Assembly: GCF_029871245.1 (NCBI RefSeq)
Contig: NZ_SSON01000050.1
Span: forward strand, 46,271-110,270
Source: Pseudomonas sp. BN102
Lineage (GTDB): Bacteria > Pseudomonadota > Gammaproteobacteria > Pseudomonadales > Pseudomonadaceae
Reading direction: 5' to 3'
DNA length: 64,000 nucleotides
Shown: positions 1 to 9,818 of the stretch, piece after piece
How the letters are laid out: every line of letters starts with the position of its first letter
Position numbering within the stretch: the stretch's first letter is position 1
Position numbers and translations under genes: made by a program
The notes under the pieces: generated by a model
What the model was told of the DNA's origin: nothing
Database searches by the model: none
Seen by the model: only the letters and a program-made list of their open reading frames with translations

Positions 1-2521
1 GGATGAAACCCTGCAACGCCGGCTGCCGCTCGGCCGCCTCCAGTTGCTGGAGCAACTGGCGAATGGCGTCGCCCTCTTCGATGAAGAGGCTGCGCACCCC
101 TTCGCGCTCGGCGCTGAGCAGGCACTGCACCAGCAGGCTCTGGGCCCGCTCCTGGTAGCCCAGGCGCTGGTAGCTGAGGGCCGCCAGCAGGTCGAGGCGC
201 AGACGCAGCAGGCCGTGCCAGTTGGGTTGCAGCTTGCCGCGCAACTGGCTGATCTCGTGCAGCGCTTCGCTGAAATGGCCGCGGGCCTGCTGCAGACGCA
301 CGCGGATCAAGCCCTGCACCCAGAGCGCCGAGTTGGCGCCGTGCTGGCTGCCACCTCCGGCCAGCTTGTTCCAGTCCACGCCCTTGAAACGCTGCTCGGC
401 GCGCTTGACGCGATCGGCGCCCGGTTCCTGGAGGATCAGCGATATCTCGTCGGCCACCGCCCGCGCGTAGTAGCGCCAGGACTGGTTGCGCGCGGCGAGA
501 TTCTGCATCAGCACCAGGGTGGCCTGGGCTTCCTTGGGCTTGTCGTGCATGCGCTGGATGCGCGCGAGGAAGAGCATGCCCCGGGCGTAGATGTCGATGG
601 GACGGATGACGTCGATATGGGTCAGGGCGGCGGCCAGGCGTTCTTCCAGGCCGGCGAGGCGGCCCTGCTGGTAGGCGATCAGGGATTCGACTATCACCGG
701 CAGCGCCATGGCCCGGGACTTCTCGCCGAGTGCAGGCATGACCTGGGCGCGCATCTGCTCATAGAGCTTCTGCGCCTGCTTGACCTGCCCCTGCTCCAGC
801 GCCAGGAGGATTTCCACGTTGGCCAGTTGCATGTCCAGGTAGCGGCCTTCGAGAAAGTGGTTGCGCTGCTGGGCCAGGGCCAGCAGGCGTCGGGCTTGCC
901 CCGGCTGGACAAGGGCCACCTGGGCCATGGCGCCGATCACCAGGATGGCCACTTCGAGGAAGGCCTGGTTGCGGCCGAGCTGGGCCTCCACCCGGCGGGC
1001 GATGGTCACGCAGAGGTCCAGGTCGTCCTTCTGCAGGGCGATGGCGGCCTTGACCGCCAGGGTGGCCAGGTACTTGTCGCTCAGTTGGGTTTCGGCACGG
1101 GCCCCGCCCCAGCGCTCCAGCAGCTCGTCGAGCATCCGGTTGGCTTCCGGCAGGGCCATTTCCGTAGCGCGGTTCCAGACATCGGCCAGTATCAGGGTCG
1201 GGTAACGCTCGGCGATCTCGTCCGGCACCTTCTGCCGCCAGCGGTAGATCTTGTTCAGCTGGCCGCGGTTGATCAGGTCCAGGCCGCAGCCGTCCACCAG
1301 GGCGGCGAGCATCTCCGGGTCTTCGGCGAGGCTTGCGTGCTCGATGGCGAGGTTCTGCATGTGGTGGTTGGTGAACCACAGGCTGGCGTTGAAGTGCAGC
1401 TGCTTGAGGCGCTCCGGGTCGCTGGCCTTGAGGCGGCCGCGGAGGAAGTCGGCGAACAAGTGGTGGAAGCGGTACCACTGGCGCTCACGGTCGAGCGGCA
1501 GGAGGAACAGCTGCATGGTTTCCAACTGCTCCAACAAGGCCTGGCCGTCGTGGCGGCCGATCAGGGCATTGGCCAGGTCGCCGCTGAGCTGGCTGGCGAT
1601 GCCGAGCGCCAGCAGGGCGTCCTGCAGTTCGGCGGGCAATTGTTCGAAGACGCTCGCCAGCAGGTACTGGCCGACCGTGGCCTGGTCGCAGCCCAGGCGT
1701 TCCATCTGCTCGGCGGCCTGGGGCTGGTGGCGCAACCAGAGGCTCGCCAACTGCACCCCAATCGCCCACCCTTCGGTATGGCTGTGCAGCGCCGCCAATA
1801 CAGCATCATCCAGTTGCAGGCCGGAGCGGGCCAGGTAGTCACGGGTTTCTTCGGCGGAAAGGCGCAGCTCGTCGAGGCCGATCTCCAGCAGCCAGCCCTT
1901 GGCCCGTAGGGTGGCCAGGCTGAGCGGCGGCAACGAACGGCTGCCGACCGCCAGGCTGAAGCTGGCCGGGGCCAGGCGCACCAGCCGGCCGAGGGCGGCG
2001 TAGAGTTCCGGGTCCTTGATCAGGTGCAGGTCGTCCAGCACCAGCAGGAGCGGGCCGCTGTGCCGGGCAAGATCCACCAGCAGGCTTTCCAGCACGGCGT
2101 TGACCGGCACCTGCATGGTGTTCTGCAGGTAACCCCGGGCGTAGTCGCCCAATCCGGGCACGGCTTCGCCGAGGGTCTTGATCAGTTGCTGGAAGAAGCG
2201 CGCCGGGTCGTCGTCCTCGGCTTCCAGGGAGAACCAGGCGACGGCGCTGCCGGCGGCACGGCGCTGTTCGGCCAGGGCCGCCAGGGCGGTGGTCTTGCCG
2301 AATCCGGCCGGGGCCGAGAACAGCAGAAGACGAGCATGGGGATGGGCGGCCAGTGCGGCCTGGACCTGGGGCCTGGGCAAGTAATCGGCTGATGCCTGGG
2401 GGGTTACGAGTTTGGAGCGCTGACGGCTACCGGCTGCGGGGTTGAGAACTGCGTCCACTGCCTGAATCCCTATGTCGTTATCGTTGTGGAACGGAGGTAC
2501 ATCTCCGTGGGATTTATCCAT
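1..2521 (-). CDS. LuxR-family (MalT/LAL-type) transcriptional regulator, partial at window edge
   Basis: This is the first 840 codons of a large ATP-dependent regulator that runs off the left edge, so the C-terminal LuxR helix-turn-helix is not visible. Translating the minus strand from the ATG at 2521 gives an unbroken frame. It has a P-loop (APAGFGKTT, about residues 70-78), a Walker B-like LLLVLDDLH (about 158-166) and then a long helical repeat region. This is the layout of LAL/MalT-type STAND regulators, which bind an inducer and activate transcription. It is divergent from pabB across a 101-base gap. The Shine-Dalgarno is weak (GAGGA about 16 bases upstream), so the start could lie slightly further in. 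The regulated pathway cannot be inferred. A 621-codon plus-strand ORF over the same DNA is a shadow. Confidence 0.9.
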   Translation of the reverse strand, partial: MDKSHGDVPPFHNDNDIGIQAVDAVLNPAAGSRQRSKLVTPQASADYLPRPQVQAALAAHPHARLLLFSAPAGFGKTTALAALAEQRRAAGSAVAWFSLEAEDDDPARFFQQLIKTLGEAVPGLGDYARGYLQNTMQVPVNAVLESLLVDLARHSGPLLLVLDDLHLIKDPELYAALGRLVRLAPASFSLAVGSRSLPPLSLATLRAKGWLLEIGLDELRLSAEETRDYLARSGLQLDDAVLAALHSHTEGWAIGVQLASLWLRHQPQAAEQMERLGCDQATVGQYLLASVFEQLPAELQDALLALGIASQLSGDLANALIGRHDGQALLEQLETMQLFLLPLDRERQWYRFHHLFADFLRGRLKASDPERLKQLHFNASLWFTNHHMQNLAIEHASLAEDPEMLAALVDGCGLDLINRGQLNKIYRWRQKVPDEIAERYPTLILADVWNRATEMALPEANRMLDELLERWGGARAETQLSDKYLATLAVKAAIALQKDDLDLCVTIARRVEAQLGRNQAFLEVAILVIGAMAQVALVQPGQARRLLALAQQRNHFLEGRYLDMQLANVEILLALEQGQVKQAQKLYEQMRAQVMPALGEKSRAMALPVIVESLIAYQQGRLAGLEERLAAALTHIDVIRPIDIYARGMLFLARIQRMHDKPKEAQATLVLMQNLAARNQSWRYYARAVADEISLILQEPGADRVKRAEQRFKGVDWNKLAGGGSQHGANSALWVQGLIRVRLQQARGHFSEALHEISQLRGKLQPNWHGLLRLRLDLLAALSYQRLGYQERAQSLLVQCLLSAEREGVRSLFIEEGDAIRQLLQQLEAAERQPALQGFI

Positions 2522-2622
2522 AATTATCAGAATGCTTTTCCTCAGTAAACTTCGGAAATGGCTCTAGGATCAACACTGCCGGCAGACTAGAATCCGCGCT
2601 TGCATCCTGCCCGCGTCCCCCT

Positions 2623-3972
2623 ATGCCTGACTGCCATCTGCACGCCCTGCCCTACCACGAATCTCCCGGCGAACGCTTCGCCCTGCTCCGCCAGGCGCCC
2701 GGCGCCGTGTTGCTGGATGCCGGCCGCCCGGTCGCCAACCGTGGACGCTATGACCTATTCAGCGCCTGGCCATTGGCAGCGTTTGCGGCGGAGCCGGGCG
2801 AATCGGCCAACGACTTCGCCCAGCGCCTTCGGGAGGCTCTGGCAGGGCTTGGCAAGGCCGAGTTGCCTGCTGGAATCGAGCTACCGTTCGTCGGCGGACT
2901 CATCGGTTACCTGGCCTATGACTTCGGTCGCCGCGTGGAGCACCTGCCGGAGCAGGCCATCGACGACCTGCAATTGCCGGATGCGCAGCTCGGCCTCTAT
3001 GCCTGGGCGCTGATCAGCGACCATCAGGCGCGCACCAGTCAGCTGGTGTTCCACCCGAGCCTGGACGAAGGGGAGCGGCAGCGCCTGATCGCCCTGTTCA
3101 ATGAGCCCGGCAGCGCGCCCGCCGGCCCCTTCCGCCTGCGAGCCCCCTTTGCCGCCAACCTGGCGGAAAGCACCTACCGAAAGGCGATCGAGCGGGTACA
3201 AACCTATATCCAGGCCGGCGACTGCTATCAGGTGAACTTCACCCAGCGCTTCCAGGCACCCTGCGAGGGCGACCCCTGGACGGCCTACCAGGCCCTGCGC
3301 ACTGCCTGCCCGACACCCTTCGCCGGCTACCAGGCGCTGGCCGGTGGTGGCGCGATCCTCAGCCTGTCGCCGGAGCGCTTCATCAAGGTCAGCCAGGGGC
3401 AGGTGGAAACCCGCCCGATCAAGGGCACCCGGCCACGCGGGGGCACGCCGGAGGAAGACCGCGCCCAGGCGGATGAACTGCTGGCCAGCCGCAAGGACCG
3501 CGCCGAAAACCTGATGATCGTCGATCTCCTGCGCAACGACCTGGGACGCAGCTGCGCCATAGGTTCGGTGCGGGTGCCTGAGCTCTTCGCCCTGGAGAGC
3601 TACCCCAACGTGCACCACCTGGTCAGCGCCATCACCGGCCGCCTGGCCGCGGACAAGGACGCCCTGGACCTGATCACCGGCAGCTTCCCCGGCGGCTCCA
3701 TCACCGGCGCCCCGAAGATCCGCGCCATGCAGATCATCGATGAGCTGGAACCGACCCGCCGTTCGATCTACTGCGGCTCCCTGCTCTATCTGGACGTGCG
3801 TGGCGAACTGGACAGCTCCATCGCCATCCGCACCGTGCTGGTGAAGGATGGCCAGGCCAGCTGCTGGGGCGGCGGCGGCATAGTCGCCGACTCCGACTGG
3901 CAGGAGGAGTACCGGGAATCCATCACCAAGGTGAAGGTGTTGATGGAGACGCTGGAGGGTCTTGAGAATTGA
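2623..3972 (+). CDS. pabB: Aminodeoxychorismate synthase component I
   Basis: PabB converts chorismate plus amidotransferase-derived ammonia to 4-amino-4-deoxychorismate in cytosolic folate (p-aminobenzoate) synthesis. The 449-residue protein has the expected length and the chorismate-binding signatures PIKGTRPR, DLLRNDLGR and GSFPGGSITGAPK in the C-terminal half. The PIKGT lysine is the PabB-type residue rather than the alanine typical of anthranilate synthase TrpE. It stands alone, divergent from the LuxR-type regulator and convergent with thrH. An ORF starting at 2600 in another frame is a shadow. The start is ATG with no strong Shine-Dalgarno. Confidence 0.95.
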   Translation: MPDCHLHALPYHESPGERFALLRQAPGAVLLDAGRPVANRGRYDLFSAWPLAAFAAEPGESANDFAQRLREALAGLGKAELPAGIELPFVGGLIGYLAYDFGRRVEHLPEQAIDDLQLPDAQLGLYAWALISDHQARTSQLVFHPSLDEGERQRLIALFNEPGSAPAGPFRLRAPFAANLAESTYRKAIERVQTYIQAGDCYQVNFTQRFQAPCEGDPWTAYQALRTACPTPFAGYQALAGGGAILSLSPERFIKVSQGQVETRPIKGTRPRGGTPEEDRAQADELLASRKDRAENLMIVDLLRNDLGRSCAIGSVRVPELFALESYPNVHHLVSAITGRLAADKDALDLITGSFPGGSITGAPKIRAMQIIDELEPTRRSIYCGSLLYLDVRGELDSSIAIRTVLVKDGQASCWGGGGIVADSDWQEEYRESITKVKVLMETLEGLEN

Positions 3973-3986
3973 GCGGTTTCCTCTTT

Positions 3987-4086
3987 TGTGGGGGCGAATT
4001 CATTCGCTAAGGGCAGCTCAGCTGCCCCCGTGGAGACTCTGCTGGACAGACCTGCGGTCTGTTTAGCGATTGAAATCGCCCCCACA
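3987..4086. repeat. REP-like cruciform element with three stems
   Basis: Two outer arms (3987-4009 and 4064-4086) are inverted repeats matching at 21 of 23 positions. Inside them are two perfect 7-bp hairpins with 3-base loops: GGGCAGC/GCTGCCC (4011-4027) and ACAGACC/GGTCTGT (4046-4062). The whole element can fold as a three-way junction. The outer core GGGGCGAATTCATTCGC resembles repetitive extragenic palindromes common in Pseudomonas. It lies between the convergent genes pabB and thrH. Confidence 0.75.
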
Positions 4087-4117
4087 GGATTGCCCCCTCA
4101 CCCTTCCCCCAGAAACG

Positions 4118-4143
4118 AAAAAGCCCGCTTTCGCGGGCTTTTT
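4118..4143. terminator. Bidirectional intrinsic terminator between pabB and thrH
   Basis: A GC-rich hairpin AAGCCCGC-TTTC-GCGGGCTT is flanked by A and T tracts. It can terminate both pabB (plus) and thrH (minus), which converge here. Confidence 0.85.
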
Positions 4144-4156
4144 CATGGGCGGTGAC

Positions 4157-4774
4157 TCAGAGGCTCAGCTGGCGGTCGGAGGCCTTGATGAACTCGCGCT
4201 TGAGGTCTTCGTAGGTGTGCACCGCCGGGAACTGTGGGAACTCGCGAATCACGTTTTCCGGGGCATGGAAGAGGATGCCGGCGTGGGCTTCGCTGAGCAT
4301 GGTGGTGTCGTTGTAGGAGTCGCCGGCCGCGATCACGCGGTAGTAGAGGCTCTTGAAGGCGATCACGGACTGGCGCTTGGGGTCCTTCTGGCGCAGCTGG
4401 TAGCCGACGACACGATCGGTCTCGTCGGTGATCAGACGGTGGCAGAGCAGCGTCGGGAAGCCCAGCTGGCGCATCAGCGGCTGGGAGAACTCGTAGAAGG
4501 TGTCGGAGAGGATGACCACCTGGAAGCGCTCACGCAGCCAGTCGACGAACTCGACGGCGCCTTCCAGCGGCTTGAGCGTGGCGATCACTTCCTGGATGTC
4601 GGAAAGCTTCAGGCCATGTTCGTCGAGGATGCGCAGGCGCTGTTTCATCAGGACGTCGTAGTCCGGGATGTCACGGGTGGTCGCCTTGAGCGCTTCGATT
4701 CCGGTTTTTTCCGCGAAGGCAATCCAGATTTCCGGAACCAGTACACCTTCAAGGTCGAGACAGGCGATTTCCAC
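4157..4774 (-). CDS. thrH: Bifunctional phosphoserine phosphatase/homoserine phosphotransferase ThrH
   Basis: A HAD-superfamily enzyme that dephosphorylates phosphoserine and can transfer the phosphoryl group to homoserine, linking serine and threonine biosynthesis. The 205-residue length matches ThrH. HAD motif I is at the N terminus (CLDLEGVLVPEIW, nucleophile D7), with Glu in place of the second motif Asp as is characteristic of ThrH. Motif II is VVILSDTFYEF, and motif III/IV lies around AGDSYNDTTML. It is convergent with pabB and divergent from cysH, an arrangement I recall from other pseudomonads. Confidence 0.95.
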   Translation of the reverse strand: MEIACLDLEGVLVPEIWIAFAEKTGIEALKATTRDIPDYDVLMKQRLRILDEHGLKLSDIQEVIATLKPLEGAVEFVDWLRERFQVVILSDTFYEFSQPLMRQLGFPTLLCHRLITDETDRVVGYQLRQKDPKRQSVIAFKSLYYRVIAAGDSYNDTTMLSEAHAGILFHAPENVIREFPQFPAVHTYEDLKREFIKASDRQLSL

Positions 4775-4968
4775 GAGCAGTTTCCCCGCATGGCATTTTT
4801 GATTGGAGGCGGCACTCTATCCGCTCGCCCCTGGCGGCGCAACGCGGCCCTTATAGCCGAATATGGCAGCGCTACTTCCTGATGGTTATTTAGTGGCATA
4901 ACTCCCCTTTGTTAAGATGCGCGCCATAGAGCGCGCCCAGCGCCATCCCATAATAGGAAGCCTGCCTG

Positions 4969-5703
4969 ATGAGCCACCCCTTCGACGTCACCGAACTGGC
5001 GACGGCCTACGCCAGCAAGTCCCCCCAGGACATCCTCAAGCTCGCGTTCGAGCATTTCGGCGACGAGCTGTGGATCTCCTTCAGCGGCGCCGAGGACGTG
5101 GTGCTGGTGGACATGGCCTGGAAACTGAACAAGAACGTCAAGGTCTTCAGCCTCGACACCGGCCGCCTGCATCCCGAGACCTACCGTTTCATCGAGCAGG
5201 TCCGCGAGCACTACGGCATCGCCATCGAGGTGCTGTCGCCGGACCCGCGCCTGCTGGAGCCCCTGGTCAAGGAAAAGGGCCTGTTCAGCTTCTACAAGGA
5301 CGGCCATGGCGAGTGCTGCGGCATCCGCAAGATCGAACCGCTGCGGCGCAAACTGTCCACGGTCAAGGCCTGGGCCACCGGCCAGCGCCGCGACCAGAGC
5401 CCGGGCACCCGCTCCCAGGTCGCCGTGCTGGAAGTGGACGGCGCCTTCTCCACGCCGGACAAGCCGCTGTACAAGTTCAACCCCCTGGCGCAGATGACCA
5501 GCGAGGAAGTCTGGGCCTATATCCGCATGCTGGAGATTCCCTACAACCCGCTGCACGAGCGCGGTTTCGTCAGCATCGGCTGCGAGCCCTGCACCCGCCC
5601 AGTGCTGCCGAACCAGCACGAGCGCGAAGGCCGCTGGTGGTGGGAGGAAGCCACCCAGAAGGAATGCGGGCTGCACGCCGGCAACCTGATCAGCAAGGCC
5701 TGA
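4969..5703 (+). CDS. cysH: Assimilatory adenylylsulfate (APS) reductase
   Basis: Reduces activated sulfate (APS) to sulfite in the cytosol, using thioredoxin. The 244-residue protein has a PP-loop-like SFSGAEDV (37-44). The two Cys pairs that bind a [4Fe-4S] cluster in APS reductases are present: C116-C117 (GECCGIRK) and C205-C208 (GCEPC). The catalytic Cys is in KECGLH (C233). These Cys pairs distinguish bacterial APS reductase from the PAPS-type enzyme of E. coli. An AGGAAG Shine-Dalgarno 8 bases upstream supports this ATG. The next gene begins 4 bases after the stop. Control by CysB, encoded nearby, is expected from the family but no specific site was identified. Confidence 0.95.
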   Translation: MSHPFDVTELATAYASKSPQDILKLAFEHFGDELWISFSGAEDVVLVDMAWKLNKNVKVFSLDTGRLHPETYRFIEQVREHYGIAIEVLSPDPRLLEPLVKEKGLFSFYKDGHGECCGIRKIEPLRRKLSTVKAWATGQRRDQSPGTRSQVAVLEVDGAFSTPDKPLYKFNPLAQMTSEEVWAYIRMLEIPYNPLHERGFVSIGCEPCTRPVLPNQHEREGRWWWEEATQKECGLHAGNLISKA

Positions 5704-5707
5704 GGCC

Positions 5708-6061
5708 ATGCGCATCACCCTGGTGAAGAAGGTCCTGGCCGACGGCCAGGACTGCCGCAAGTGCCGGGATGTGATGGAGCGCCTGGAGCGCGGCGGCCAC
5801 CTAGGACGGATCGACCGCATCCTGGTGGCCGACGAGCGCAACCCGGCCAGCGCCGGCTGGATGGCCGCGCAACACTACGGCGTGGATACCGCACCCTTCT
5901 TCGTGGTGCGCCATGACGATGGGCGGGAGCAGGTCTACACCGTCTTCCTCGCCTTTCTCCACGAGGTGCTGCAATCGCCCTCGCCCGCTCCGGCTGCCAG
6001 CGCCGAGGAAGTCGAAGGACTCAAGGATCTGGCCAACCTCGATGGACTGGACAGGCTCTAG
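5708..6061 (+). CDS. Small thioredoxin-like protein cotranscribed with cysH
   Basis: This 117-residue protein has an N-terminal CxxC (DCRKCRDV, C16/C19) on what looks like a thioredoxin or glutaredoxin fold; APFF matches the cis-Pro region. It starts 4 bases after cysH with the GAGG overlapping the cysH stop region, so the two are almost certainly cotranscribed. APS reductase needs a thiol reductant, so a role in cycling the catalytic Cys of CysH is an attractive inference but not shown. The Asp/Glu-rich tail after residue 95 is probably disordered. I know it only as a conserved pseudomonad hypothetical protein. Confidence 0.8.
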   Translation: MRITLVKKVLADGQDCRKCRDVMERLERGGHLGRIDRILVADERNPASAGWMAAQHYGVDTAPFFVVRHDDGREQVYTVFLAFLHEVLQSPSPAPAASAEEVEGLKDLANLDGLDRL

Positions 6062-6129
6062 CTGACGCCTGGGCACGGATATCGGGGGGCTTCGTCGAAC
6101 TCAGACCAATCTTCGACGCGCCGGTATGC

Positions 6130-6257
6130 CCCGTAGGTTGTGGCTGAGCTACGCGAAGCCCAGCGAATGTGCGCAGGACCGCGAAACGCGATCCCATCAG
6201 CCCTGAGCTATGGATAACGCTCCGCTCGCGGACCGCCGCCCGCCCATCCTATGAACG
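6130..6257. repeat. Degenerate extragenic palindrome remnant
   Basis: The stretch contains GTAGGTTGTGGCTGAGCTACGC followed by CGAAGCCCAGCG and, about 80 bases on, GCCCATCCTATG. It resembles a decayed form of the GTAGGTTGGGC...GCCCAACCTAC intergenic repeat common in pseudomonads. No coding potential was seen. Boundaries are approximate. Confidence 0.4.
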
Positions 6258-6266
6258 GCCCCAATG

Positions 6267-6293
6267 AAAAAGCCCGGCAATCGCCGGGCTTTC
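6267..6293. terminator. Bidirectional intrinsic terminator, cysH operon / cysB
   Basis: Hairpin AGCCCGGC-AATC-GCCGGGCT with a run of A on the left and TTTC on the right, between the convergent cysH operon and cysB. Confidence 0.8.
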
Positions 6294-6308
6294 CTATGCA
6301 AACCGCAC

Positions 6309-7292
<984 letters not shown>

Positions 7293-7330
7293 TCAAAGCA
7301 ATGACGCCGCAGGAGGTCGACGGCGTTTAT

Positions 7331-7346
7331 AACCATATTAATGGTT
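7331..7346 (-). promoter_or_regulatory. Palindrome in the cysB promoter region, candidate operator
   Basis: A perfect 6-bp inverted repeat AACCAT-ATTA-ATGGTT lies 48-63 bases upstream of the cysB ATG in AT-rich DNA, next to a TATAAA-like -10. Autorepression by CysB is known in enterics, so an operator role is a reasonable inference. No binding consensus was tested. Confidence 0.4.
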
Positions 7347-7402
7347 TGCTGAATAAAACTAGACGTTTTTTTCTGCTTTGCACGTGGCACGACCAGCGGC
7401 GA

Positions 7403-7903
7403 TCAGAAGTCGCCACGTCCGCGATGCTGGAGCATGGGGACCAGGTACACCGGCACTTCCGACAACTGCACCAGACGCGCCGCCGTCCGGCCGAGCGGGG
7501 TGTCCAGCGATGTGCCATGGCTGTGGCTCCCCACCACGAGCAGGTCCACCGAGAGTTTCTGCACTTCTTCCAGGATGACCAGCGGTGGATCTCCCTGAAC
7601 CACGCGCACGGCGCGGATCATGTCGAGGTCATGGAGAGCTTCGCCCATCTCGTCGCGAAAGCCTTCCAGCACTCGCTGTTCGATGCTCGACATGACGGTG
7701 CCAAGGCCCTTGGCGCGCAGCTCCTTCAGCGTGTCGTCATCAAGGTAGGTCTGCAGCACCGACTCGGCGAACAGGCCGAGGGGCTCGACCGCGTGCACCA
7801 CATAAAGCTGGGCGTTGAAGGCCCGGGCGAGGGAAAGGGCGTGTTGCAATACATAGGGAGCATAGAGACCGAGGTCCGTGGCATACAGAATGGAGCGGAT
7901 CAT
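7403..7903 (-). CDS. Universal stress protein, UspA family
   Basis: A 166-residue single-domain cytosolic protein beginning MIRSILYATDLG. It carries the UspA C-terminal nucleotide-binding pattern (LLVVGSHSHGTSLDTPLGRTAARLV). Such proteins usually bind ATP and respond to stress or anaerobiosis. The start at 7903 is chosen over 7921 because AGGAGG sits 4-5 bases upstream. It is last in a minus-strand cluster (thioredoxin-like, panE, 5'-nucleotidase, usp) with a 44-base gap to the nucleotidase. No specific function can be assigned. Confidence 0.88.
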   Translation of the reverse strand: MIRSILYATDLGLYAPYVLQHALSLARAFNAQLYVVHAVEPLGLFAESVLQTYLDDDTLKELRAKGLGTVMSSIEQRVLEGFRDEMGEALHDLDMIRAVRVVQGDPPLVILEEVQKLSVDLLVVGSHSHGTSLDTPLGRTAARLVQLSEVPVYLVPMLQHRGRGDF

Positions 7904-7947
7904 GAGGCCTCCTACCGCCATGCTTGGCTGGCCTCAAATGAGCTTAG

Positions 7948-8853
7948 TCAGAACTGTGGCTCGTTGCTCACACCATGGGGAACGTGCCCGGTGGCCACCA
8001 CGTCGCGGGCTTTTTCGCAGTGCCCAGCCTGGTCGTCGAAGAACACGTCGGCGCCGAAGGTCTCGAGAATGGCGGCCTTTTCCAGCCCGCCGAGGAAGAA
8101 GGACTCGTCCAGGCGGATATCCCAGTCGCGCAGGGTGCGGATGACCCGCTCGTGGGCCGGCGCGGAACGTGCGGTGACCAGCGCCGTGCGGATCGGGCAG
8201 GCATCCGGCGGGAACTCCTGCTGCAGCCTGTTGAGGGCCGACAGGAAGGGCTTGAAGGGGCCGCCGTCCAGCGGTTCGCGAGCGGAATCGCGCTCGTGGG
8301 CCTGGAAGGCTTCGAGGCCGCCGCTCTGGTAGATGCGCTCGGAGTGGTCGGAGAAGAGCACGGCGTCGCCGTCGAAGGCGATGCGCAGCTCATTGCTCGC
8401 CGCCCGACGCGGCCCGCCGGAGAGGATGGTCGCGGCGGCATAGCCGCTCTGCAGCGCCCGGCGCACATCCTCGGCATGAGTGGAAAGGAAGAGATGACAG
8501 CCGAAGGCGCGCAGGTAGGGCTCCGGGCTGCGGCCGCCGACAAAGGCCGCGCGGGAGATGCCCAGGCCGTAGTGCTGGATGGAGTTGAAGGCGCGCAGGC
8601 CGGTGTCGGCGCTGTTGCGCGAGACCAGGATGACTTCCACCCGCGGCTGGTCCAGCGCCTCGTTCAGGCGCAGCAGCTTTTCCACCAGGGGATAGGCATC
8701 GCCGGGGGCCAGCACCTCGTCCTCGTGGTCGATCTGGTACTGGCGGTAGGCCTCGATGCCTTCCGCCTCATAGACCCTGTGGCTCTCGTCCAGGTCGAAC
8801 AGCGCCCGCGACGAAATCGCCAGTACCAGCTTGTCACCCAGTCCTGCGCCCAT
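7948..8853 (-). CDS. 5'-nucleotidase family protein
   Basis: A 301-residue soluble protein of the cytosolic 5'-nucleotidase family that dephosphorylates nucleoside monophosphates. Visible features are the N-terminal LVLAISSRALFDLDESHRV, which carries the HAD-like acidic motif FDLDES, EVILVSRNSADTGLR, and a second acidic block FDGDAVLFSD. The C-terminal half has ADVFFDDQAGH. It begins 11 bases downstream of panE on the same strand, so cotranscription is likely. The link to pantothenate synthesis is only positional. Confidence 0.85.
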   Translation of the reverse strand: MGAGLGDKLVLAISSRALFDLDESHRVYEAEGIEAYRQYQIDHEDEVLAPGDAYPLVEKLLRLNEALDQPRVEVILVSRNSADTGLRAFNSIQHYGLGISRAAFVGGRSPEPYLRAFGCHLFLSTHAEDVRRALQSGYAAATILSGGPRRAASNELRIAFDGDAVLFSDHSERIYQSGGLEAFQAHERDSAREPLDGGPFKPFLSALNRLQQEFPPDACPIRTALVTARSAPAHERVIRTLRDWDIRLDESFFLGGLEKAAILETFGADVFFDDQAGHCEKARDVVATGHVPHGVSNEPQF

Positions 8854-8864
8854 TTAGTCCCGCC

Positions 8865-9818
8865 TCAGTCTTGGTTGCGTGCATCGATGAAGCGTAGCGC
8901 CTGGTAGAGCGCGCGGATGCGCGGCATCTCGAAGCCAGCCGCAGCAGCCGCAGCGAGTGGCGCTTCGTAGATGGCCCCGAGTTCCAGCGGACGCTTCTGC
9001 ACGAAGTCGTGGTACATGCTCGGCAGGTAGTCGGGCATGCGGTCGGTGGAGCTCAGCAGCTTGGCGGCGAAGTTTTCCGGGATGCGGTGGCCGCAGGCGG
9101 TGGCGGCGTCCACCACTTCCTGCATGATCGCCTGGATCAGCTCGCGGCTATCCGGATTGCCCATCAGCGCAGTAGTGCCGGCATTCAGCAGCACCGACAA
9201 GCCGTTGTAGGGCACGTTCCAGACCAGCTTTTGCCAGCGCGCCTGCTCCAGGTTGGCCATGGCCGCCGAGTCGATACCGGCGGCCTTGAACAGGGCCGAG
9301 CCCTCCTCTGCCAGCGCCTGGCGCTCCGCGTCGTCGCGAGCCGGCCCGGAGTGGTAACCGAGGTTCACCGCGCCCAGGGACTGGTGCTCGATGACCCCGG
9401 GCGCCGATCGGTGCACGCAGATGTAGCAGAGGCCGCCGAGCAGGTGCAGGGAGTCGGGCAGCAGCGGACGCAGCCCGTCCTCCACGGCCAGGCCGTTCTG
9501 CAGCAGCACCACCTTGGCGCCCGGCGCCGCGGCCTGGGCGATGACCGGCGCCAGGGCGGCGTTGCTGGTGGTCTTGGCGCCCACCAGCAGCCAGTCGCAG
9601 GGCGGCATCTCGACGGCCTCACGATAGGCCTGCACCGGGAACAGCGCCTGGGCGCCATGAACCATACTGTTCAGCTGCAGGCCACGGGCGGCCACGGCGT
9701 CGAACTCGCTGCGCAGCAGGAAATGCACATCGAAGCCGGCACGGGCCAGCATCACGCCATAAAAGCCGCCGATGGCGCCGGTGCCGATGATGCCGATGCG
9801 CGGTTTGCTTGAACTCAT
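8865..9818 (-). CDS. panE: 2-dehydropantoate 2-reductase (ketopantoate reductase family)
   Basis: Reduces 2-dehydropantoate to pantoate with NADPH in vitamin B5/CoA synthesis. The 317-residue protein opens with the Rossmann motif IGTGAIGGFYGVMLARAG (about 10-27). It has the family's central WLLVGAKTTSN and catalytic-lysine region WQKLVWNVPYNGLSVL, followed by a helical C-terminal domain. It abuts the upstream thioredoxin-like gene with no gap and is 11 bases from the nucleotidase. Pseudomonads often carry more than one PanE/ApbA paralogue, so the exact substrate is not certain. Confidence 0.88.
   Translation of the reverse strand: MSSSKPRIGIIGTGAIGGFYGVMLARAGFDVHFLLRSEFDAVAARGLQLNSMVHGAQALFPVQAYREAVEMPPCDWLLVGAKTTSNAALAPVIAQAAAPGAKVVLLQNGLAVEDGLRPLLPDSLHLLGGLCYICVHRSAPGVIEHQSLGAVNLGYHSGPARDDAERQALAEEGSALFKAAGIDSAAMANLEQARWQKLVWNVPYNGLSVLLNAGTTALMGNPDSRELIQAIMQEVVDAATACGHRIPENFAAKLLSSTDRMPDYLPSMYHDFVQKRPLELGAIYEAPLAAAAAAGFEMPRIRALYQALRFIDARNQD

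Noticed and set aside
44..1909. 621-codon plus-strand ORF opposite the LuxR-type regulator
   Set aside because: It is the antisense shadow of the MalT-type gene. The minus strand has P-loop and Walker B motifs; the plus frame has no recognisable domain.
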